NCBI GenBank assembly: GCA_031269465.1
Contig: JAISZB010000314.1
Span: 1 to 48,840 of the forward strand
Length of the DNA stretch: 48,840 nt
Direction: 5' to 3'
From: Clostridiales bacterium
Lineage (GTDB): Bacteria > Bacillota > Clostridia > Lachnospirales > WQUN01
A program made the translations under genes and the position numbers. The notes under the pieces are model-generated. The model was not told where the DNA came from, ran no database searches, and saw only the letters and a list, made by a program, of their open reading frames with translations. This document shows, one piece after another, positions 43,198 to 48,840 of this stretch (position 1 is the stretch's first letter; each line of letters starts with the position of its first letter).

Positions 43198-44848
43198 TTT
43201 TATTATTTATCTCTCCTGCGCATAATTGTATTTGGACTCAAAAAATCACGCTAACAAGCAGTCTCTATTACCGCTTCGTTTCAATAGAAATCAAAAAAGG
43301 ATGAGACCTATATCGCAACCCTCTATGGCGATGTTCCCGTTTTCTCCATGTATGGCCGATATTCGATTTTAAGTTGAAACTACCGTTTCATTTTTGTAAG
43401 CAGTCACTAAAAAGCATCTCACTTGAAGAGAAAAATCAAGATAATTCCATATTTGCACTATAGCGCAAACTTTATAAAAGAGCAATGGAGAGTTTGAATA
43501 TAATCAGCTTTTATCAAATTTCCAGATTTACTGTTTATCTCCTACTCTCTTTCATAATAAATAGCAGAAACATTAGAGCCACAGTTCGTCTTCCACTCTA
43601 CCACCCATCTCTCCAATTCATCAATCATAGCGATGGTTTAATCGAAACACTGTTAGCCTCTATGCGCTCTATCTCAGCTTCATTAGCCATAGCCCGCGCA
43701 ATGCGGGTTTCAATCTCCCAGCACAGCAGGACGATATTTTCTGCAGAGACATTTCTTAGCCGTGTAGTGAAGTTGATATTATCCTGTATGAACCGTATTT
43801 ACTGACATAATTATAATAGCGAATAGCAAGCTTCAATTTTATCTTGCAATTCTGGTGTATACTGCTCGTACAGCTGGCAACTCGTTATAACATTATGAGA
43901 AACATATGATTGCTGCGGTTTTTAATCAAATGCTTCTTCATTGAAAAAACTCATCTCCTTTGAATAGAAAATTACGGCGAAGAGCCGCAGAAATTCGGCG
44001 GGTGAAGCGCGCCGAAATCCGTGCGGGCGGAACTGGCCGCCGTCGGCAGAATGATCCGCCCATTGCCAAGCGAGAGAGCATAGCTCGCAGTTCCGCGCTG
44101 AAATTCTGAGACATCAGAGAAGCTATACAGATTTTCATAGAAAACGCCAATAGCCAAATGAAGAGAAACGGCGACAACCATGACAATTCGCGTCGCGCCT
44201 AGACACCTCGGCAAGGCGTCCCTCCCGGTCATCTGAAAAATCCTCAGCTACGCTATGCCTATCAGCCCATGAGGGAGAAAATTTATCAAGCTGTAATTCC
44301 TGTATATTTCAGCAGAGATTTTGGTTGGCTGCAAGCAACCGTTCCTTTTTAAAAGAGCGCTTGGCAATGACAATGCCGAATTCGCTATCCATGTACTGAT
44401 TTTGGAGTTGGAAGATTCATATGCAATTCAGTATTTATCATCCAACCCAAGAATTGAAAAATAAATTATTTTACATTGCAACGGCCATATAGGATAATAA
44501 GAGGAAACTATGTTGCAGCCTGAATGCGCCTATCAGCGCGGGAATTCCACGAGCCAGCCCCGTGCGTCCCCCAATTTCAACTGATTATAGCTTAGCGGGA
44601 TTATTTTTGTTTGCCGACCAGATATTCTGCAAAAAAGCGACGCTTTCGCGCAATCTTTAAGACCTTGCCAATTCATTGAATCACCTGAAGAGGCGAGAGA
44701 CATCTTAGCTATCGGTTTATAAATGAATTCAAAAAAAGCAACCAGCAACATCCGTTTTTCTGCGTTTGAGAGGATATCCTCCTTCGGCTGAAATAGCAGA
44801 TGATGTTCTAGGGAAGGCAAGCTTGGAGCTCAGGCTCCAGAATGGCCT
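43198..44848. other. Region of fragments without a recognised gene
   Basis: 43.6-43.8 kb on the minus strand reads NVSAENIVLLCWEIETRIARA then, after a frameshift, MIDELERWVVEWKT: an eroded unknown gene. At 44123-44150 TATACAGATTTTCATAG is a lone family A left end, and 44393-44433 (TACTGATTTTGGAG .. CAATTCAGTA) a collapsed copy. A minus-strand frame at 44533-44820 is open but unrecognised. Confidence 0.4.
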
Positions 44849-47356
44849 ATGAAAGGATCGATGGATTTTATGAAAATTATGTTCGGCGGCGGCGCATCGG
44901 AAGTAGGCGCCAGTTTTATACTGCTTCAAATAGACGGGAAGAACATTGCGCTTGACTGCGGCATACGGATGGCCAGAGACAATTCGCTCCCAGATTTTTC
45001 ACAGATACAGGCGATGGGCGGCGTGGACTGCATACTGCTGACCCATGCCCACATGGATCACGCTGGAGCGCTGCCAGTACTAGTCAGAGAGTTCCCTAAT
45101 GCGACGCTTTACATGACCCACCCCACAAAGGATCTGATCCGCGTGCTTCTTTATGACAGTTTGAAGATAATGGACAGGCGCGAATCTGAATTGCCTATAT
45201 TCGCTGAAGTGCATGTCGCAAACATGCTGGAGCGCATAGTCTGCTTCTCCCCTAACCACACCTTCAAGCCATTGCCAGGCGAGGATGTAACGGTTACGTA
45301 CTACAGCGCCGGGCATGTAGTCGGAGCCTGCGGCATCCTGATCTCCGGCAGGGAGGGTTCCCTGTTCTACAGCGGCGATTTCTCGGTTGATCCCCAACGG
45401 ACGGTTGAAGGCGCAGCCTTCCCTAAGCTGCGCCCGGATGTGGCCATCATAGAATCAACATATGGAGACAGGCTCCATGCAGCCCGCGAGGTTGAAGAGG
45501 ACAGGCTGATGGAGACGGTTTCAAAGGTCGTCTCGCGCGGCGGGAAGATGCTCATACCTGCATTCGCCCTGGGTAGGGCGCAGGAGGTCATTCTGCTGCT
45601 GAACCGGGCGGCGGCGAAGAAGCAGCTTCCTGAAGCCATGCAAGTTTATGTGGACGGAATGGTAGACGACATATGCAGGGTGTTCATGAGCCACCCGAAC
45701 TATCTCAGGCAGCAGTATGGGAAGCGGATTATGAAGGGTTCCGACATCTTTTACAACGAACGGGTGATCTCGGTTTCGCGAGACAAAAACGTAAGGGAGA
45801 AGATCATAACAGACAAAGGCCCAATCGTAATCGTCTCCAGCTCAGGAATGCTGACTGGGGGGCCCAGCCAGATGTATGCGGCGAAGCTTTCCTCCGAAGA
45901 AAAAAACTTCATAGCCATAACAGGATACCAGGACGAGGAATCGCCGGGGCGCATGCTGCTCAACCTGGCTGAGGGGGTGAACCGGCAGATCAAGATCGAC
46001 GGCGAGGCGGTGGATGTTTCTTGTGAGGTGGGCATGTACGGCCTGTCCGCCCATGCGGACAAAGCTCAGATCATAAACCTCGCGCACAGCCTCGGGGCCA
46101 AGCGGGTGCTTCTCAACCACGGAAACGCTGAAGTTGTCGAGTCCCTGGCATTTGAGCTGCAGCGCGAATACCCCGGACGCGTGTATGTGCCGAAAAACGG
46201 TGATATCTTCGATTTCGCCATAGGATCTAGGCGCGCATCGGCAACCGAAAAAAAACTTGAGGCTATGGCCGAGCCTCCGGAAGCAATGGCGGAGTTCTGG
46301 TCCTTCATCCATCAGGCATACGGCCACGACAAGGCTTTCACCATTGAAGATCTGTACAGAATCCATTGGAACGGCTCTGAAAGCGAAAGCCTAGAGGATT
46401 TCCGCCTGCGTCTGAATGCATCCGCATACTTTGAAACCGAAAAAAAGCGGCCCTTCATCTATCACAGCGTCAATGAGGCGGATCTACCCTCCGCAGATGC
46501 GGATGTGATGGAGGTCAACGAAGCGCTCAGGCAGGTTAAGGTGTTCTTCCCCGCCCAAAGCGGCCTTTACAAAAGCGGCGCGCGTTTCGATGACAAAATC
46601 ATACTGCTCTGCTTCGACTTTCCGGCAGTCCAGGCAGTAGAGGCAAAGAAGCAGATTGAGGAGTATGAGAAGCTTACAGGCTGGCATATCGAAGTAAATC
46701 AGGAATGCCGCCCTGCGGCGGCTGAGCTGCTGGTTGAAAAGATTCTTCAGCTTGCACGCCCTTCAGACTCCGTGATGACCAAAAGGCTCTCCTTCTACAG
46801 GACAGAGAATTATTTTCTTCTTACGATGTCCAAACCTTTGGATAATTTCAAAGAAATAAGCGGTGCATTCTTTGAGCAGACCGGCATTATGCTCAAGCAG
46901 GCGGACATGGCGGACAAAGTGAACGCTCCCATAAGCAATTCAAGCAGCCGGATGGAGCAGAACCAGGCGCTTGGGCTTATAGACAGGGAATTTTCCAATG
47001 CCCCGCATAAGCTCTACAAGAAAAGCCTCAAAAGAAGAGACGGCGCAGAAGGGATCGAACTGAGCTTCATCACCAAAGCTGCGGGAGAGAAATACCGAGA
47101 TCTTATAGATAAGCTTGAGTCGCGCACTCTATGGAATATTTGGGTCAATCCCACAGCCAACCAGCACGAGCTCATTAAAGTTGCGGGGGAATGCCTGATT
47201 GCATCAGGCATTCCATACAGAAAAATCTCATATATACCAGATAAGGACGTAATCCAGGCAACTCTTGCCATATCGCAGGAAGAGCAGGCTTTAAAAGACG
47301 CGGCAGATGAATTTCTGGAAAAAACCGGAGGCATTTTGACTTACTGCTTAAAGTAA
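44849..47356 (+). CDS. Beta-CASP metallo-beta-lactamase RNase-like protein, long form
   Basis: 835 residues. The first ~460 form a CPSF73-like nuclease: GGGASEVGAS, metal motif THAHMDHAG near 70, YSAGHVVGACG near 150, YSGDFSVDP, the beta-CASP segment PAFALGRAQE near 240, and GLSAHADKAQI near 395 with LLNHGNAE. Such proteins cut RNA in the cytosol. The remaining ~375 residues are not part of a standard beta-CASP enzyme and include two similar blocks: KKQIEEYEKLTGWHIEVNQ (near 605) and RDLIDKLESRTLWNIWVNP (near 755), suggesting a duplicated domain, possibly RNA-binding. Candidate starts are ATG 44849, 44861 and 44870; the last matches the family start MKIMF. Single gene. Confidence 0.85.
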   Translation: MKGSMDFMKIMFGGGASEVGASFILLQIDGKNIALDCGIRMARDNSLPDFSQIQAMGGVDCILLTHAHMDHAGALPVLVREFPNATLYMTHPTKDLIRVLLYDSLKIMDRRESELPIFAEVHVANMLERIVCFSPNHTFKPLPGEDVTVTYYSAGHVVGACGILISGREGSLFYSGDFSVDPQRTVEGAAFPKLRPDVAIIESTYGDRLHAAREVEEDRLMETVSKVVSRGGKMLIPAFALGRAQEVILLLNRAAAKKQLPEAMQVYVDGMVDDICRVFMSHPNYLRQQYGKRIMKGSDIFYNERVISVSRDKNVREKIITDKGPIVIVSSSGMLTGGPSQMYAAKLSSEEKNFIAITGYQDEESPGRMLLNLAEGVNRQIKIDGEAVDVSCEVGMYGLSAHADKAQIINLAHSLGAKRVLLNHGNAEVVESLAFELQREYPGRVYVPKNGDIFDFAIGSRRASATEKKLEAMAEPPEAMAEFWSFIHQAYGHDKAFTIEDLYRIHWNGSESESLEDFRLRLNASAYFETEKKRPFIYHSVNEADLPSADADVMEVNEALRQVKVFFPAQSGLYKSGARFDDKIILLCFDFPAVQAVEAKKQIEEYEKLTGWHIEVNQECRPAAAELLVEKILQLARPSDSVMTKRLSFYRTENYFLLTMSKPLDNFKEISGAFFEQTGIMLKQADMADKVNAPISNSSSRMEQNQALGLIDREFSNAPHKLYKKSLKRRDGAEGIELSFITKAAGEKYRDLIDKLESRTLWNIWVNPTANQHELIKVAGECLIASGIPYRKISYIPDKDVIQATLAISQEEQALKDAADEFLEKTGGILTYCLK

Positions 47357-48515
47357 GTGCATTTTCTGTTTCCACAAGAAGAAGAGAACTTCAAACAGTT
47401 GCAAAACAGCCAGTGTTATTTGATCAATAAAATTTATTTCAAGTTCATAATGATTTTCCAATACTTATGAGGATAGCTTTATAATATACTATATAATTAT
47501 TAGTTTTCTAGGTCTATTCACCATACAAGAAATATATCAATATATAATTATTGATTGTTCATTTTTTGTAAAATATTGCTTACTATTATAATTGTATTTT
47601 CCAGCATAATAGTTTATACTTAACATGAATTTATCTTTCAGTTTATTCTACAAGAAGAAATTTCTATAGCATATAAAATCTAATTTATCTAGCAGCTATA
47701 ATGATGTGAACTTAGATGCATCATCACTTGACTTCTTCTTAGAATAGGTTCTCCACTGAATCAAACTCTCCACATGAAAAGAATTTTTGGCAGTCTAGCA
47801 ATGCATTTTTTGTGCAATTTTTAAAAAACACTTTATTATAAACAGACTGCTGAAGACGTCGAATTGTAGCGGCAAGATCGCTTTACAGGCAGAGCTATAT
47901 ATAATTTGTTCATATATCTCAAGTATATTTTTATGAACTTTCAATTAATGTTCTGAAAATCCCATCTTTATAAATTTATATTTGTAATTATGCAAAATAC
48001 ATTACTTAATATTATTAATTACAATGTTCTTGAAATGAATTGCAGCCTCGCGCGGAGGAGGCGGCCGGCACCTCAGGGGCTTCCCGCCTCTCCACCCGAG
48101 GCTGAAAAAGCTGAGGAATCTGGCGATTCGGGCCTTACATGGAAAGCTCTTCAATTAGCGTATTTATGGCGCTTTTTCCCCTTTTAAAGAATCCGGCGCC
48201 TGGATCCCCCCGGAAGCGCCTCCGCCTCCACGGGAACCCCTTCGCAGGCCTCCTCCTTGACTTTGAAGGATCAGCTCTACGCGCTCCTTAAACATTGCCA
48301 AAGCCCCTTTTTTCCGTAATGATTTTGTTGATATTATACAAAACAGCACGGGAAAATCAACATAAGAATTATTGCAGGCTTCACTAAGATTCTCCATGTA
48401 CGGTCGAATCCATGCGCATTTTAGAAAATGGCTCTCATTAAGCCTTTTCTCAAATTATTTATTAGCAATCAGGAATATTTTTTGAAGTCTGCCCCTTACT
48501 TAATTGAAAAATTCG
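47357..48515. other. AT-rich intergenic DNA with a short G/C-rich patch
   Basis: 47.4-48.0 kb is strongly AT-rich with no gene signature. 48.04-48.31 kb is G/C-rich. On the minus strand there, MFKERVELILQ starts after AAAGGGGC and soon runs into low-complexity Gly/Arg, probably a frameshifted short protein. Nothing is recognised with confidence. Confidence 0.35.
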
Positions 48516-48609
48516 TAGCTATTCCGACGGTTTGCAAAGCGACTACATTTTTGAATAAATTTGTCGATTGATCTGTCATAACTAACCTTATAATGTACTT
48601 ATTAAAATT
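48516..48609. repeat. Block D, second copy
   Basis: TAGCTATTCCGACGGTTTGC onward, close to 23713-23805 over about 93 bases, then diverging. Confidence 0.65.
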
Positions 48610-48748
48610 AGAATTTACATAAACCTGCAAACATGATTAGAAGATTTTTATATATTGAATTATAAGAATTGCAAAACAATGTTTGTAAAGATGGCAATCC
48701 ATTGCGAAAAGTTCTACGAGTATCGAACACTGATTTTTGATTTTCCCA

Positions 48749-48776
48749 TTGCAAATTCCGGAAATTAGTGTAGAAT
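48749..48776 (+). promoter_or_regulatory. Promoter of the gene at the window end
   Basis: TTGCAA (48749-48754), 16-base spacer, TAGAAT (48771-48776). Confidence 0.5.
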
Positions 48777-48814
48777 AAAGTGCACACGACATTTTTTTGA
48801 AAGGGCTGCGCTTT

Positions 48815-48840
48815 ATGATGATAATCGACATGAACGGAAT
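48815..48840 (+). CDS. Start of a gene cut by the window edge
   Basis: ATGATGATAATCGACATGAA, preceded by AAAGGG at nine bases and a promoter-like pair. Only MMIIDMNG is visible, so the product is unknown. The block D copy lies about 200 bases upstream. Confidence 0.45.

Noticed and set aside
43270..43305. CRISPR-like repeat GTTTCAATAGAAATCAAAAA
   Set aside because: Only one unit is present; no second repeat with a spacer follows, and there are no cas genes.

Overview
The window looks like a chromosomal segment of an anaerobic, Gram-positive member of the Clostridia. The evidence is a class 1B dihydroorotate dehydrogenase pair (PyrD plus the Fe-S/FAD subunit PyrK), type 2 PyrF, an AgrC-type kinase, DegV, an LCP cell-wall protein, EpsC-type serine acetyltransferase, an S-layer-homology remnant, and a Rex-like operator before an iron alcohol dehydrogenase. 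No rRNA, tRNA or CRISPR array was seen.

Layout. 1-2.2 kb is non-coding (repeats, one strong promoter with a structured leader). 2.2-8.4 kb: orphan AgrC-like kinase, DUF454 protein, DegV, serine acetyltransferase, LCP protein. 9.7-22 kb, all minus strand: pyrC-pyrF-carB, then a wrecked iscB/omega-RNA element, then pyrK, pyrD, pyrE and purH; carA and pyrB are absent here. 22.3-27.7 kb is a decayed, foreign-looking stretch around an intact Fe-alcohol dehydrogenase with its own promoter and Rex-like operator. 27.7-30.6 kb: DUF2975 membrane protein, small HTH regulator and lipoprotein in an overlapping operon, then a CopZ-type metallochaperone. 30.8-36.6 kb, minus strand: an amino-acid ABC transporter, and an S-adenosylhomocysteine-hydrolase-like gene coupled to an amidohydrolase. 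37.9-42.1 kb: frameshifted AAA-ATPase/PD-DExK gene, SLH remnant and a decaying IS607 element. 42.2-47.4 kb: RsgA-like GTPase and an unusually long beta-CASP metallo-beta-lactamase protein. The last 1.5 kb is AT-rich and ends in the first codons of a new gene.

The most striking content is not protein-coding. About two dozen full or partial copies of one imperfect-palindrome family (called family A here; about 130 bp, with a 200-235 bp long form) fill the intergenic gaps of 0-22 kb and 29.9-33.8 kb. Two copies sit inside the iscB remnant, and removing them restores the reading frame exactly with a TA target duplication, so these are transposed elements. Their two arms change together between copies, so the hairpin itself has been maintained. 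A second 100-bp family (B, CTAG ends), a 204-bp element with 15-bp inverted ends (C), and a shared AT-rich block (D) add to the load of small mobile elements.
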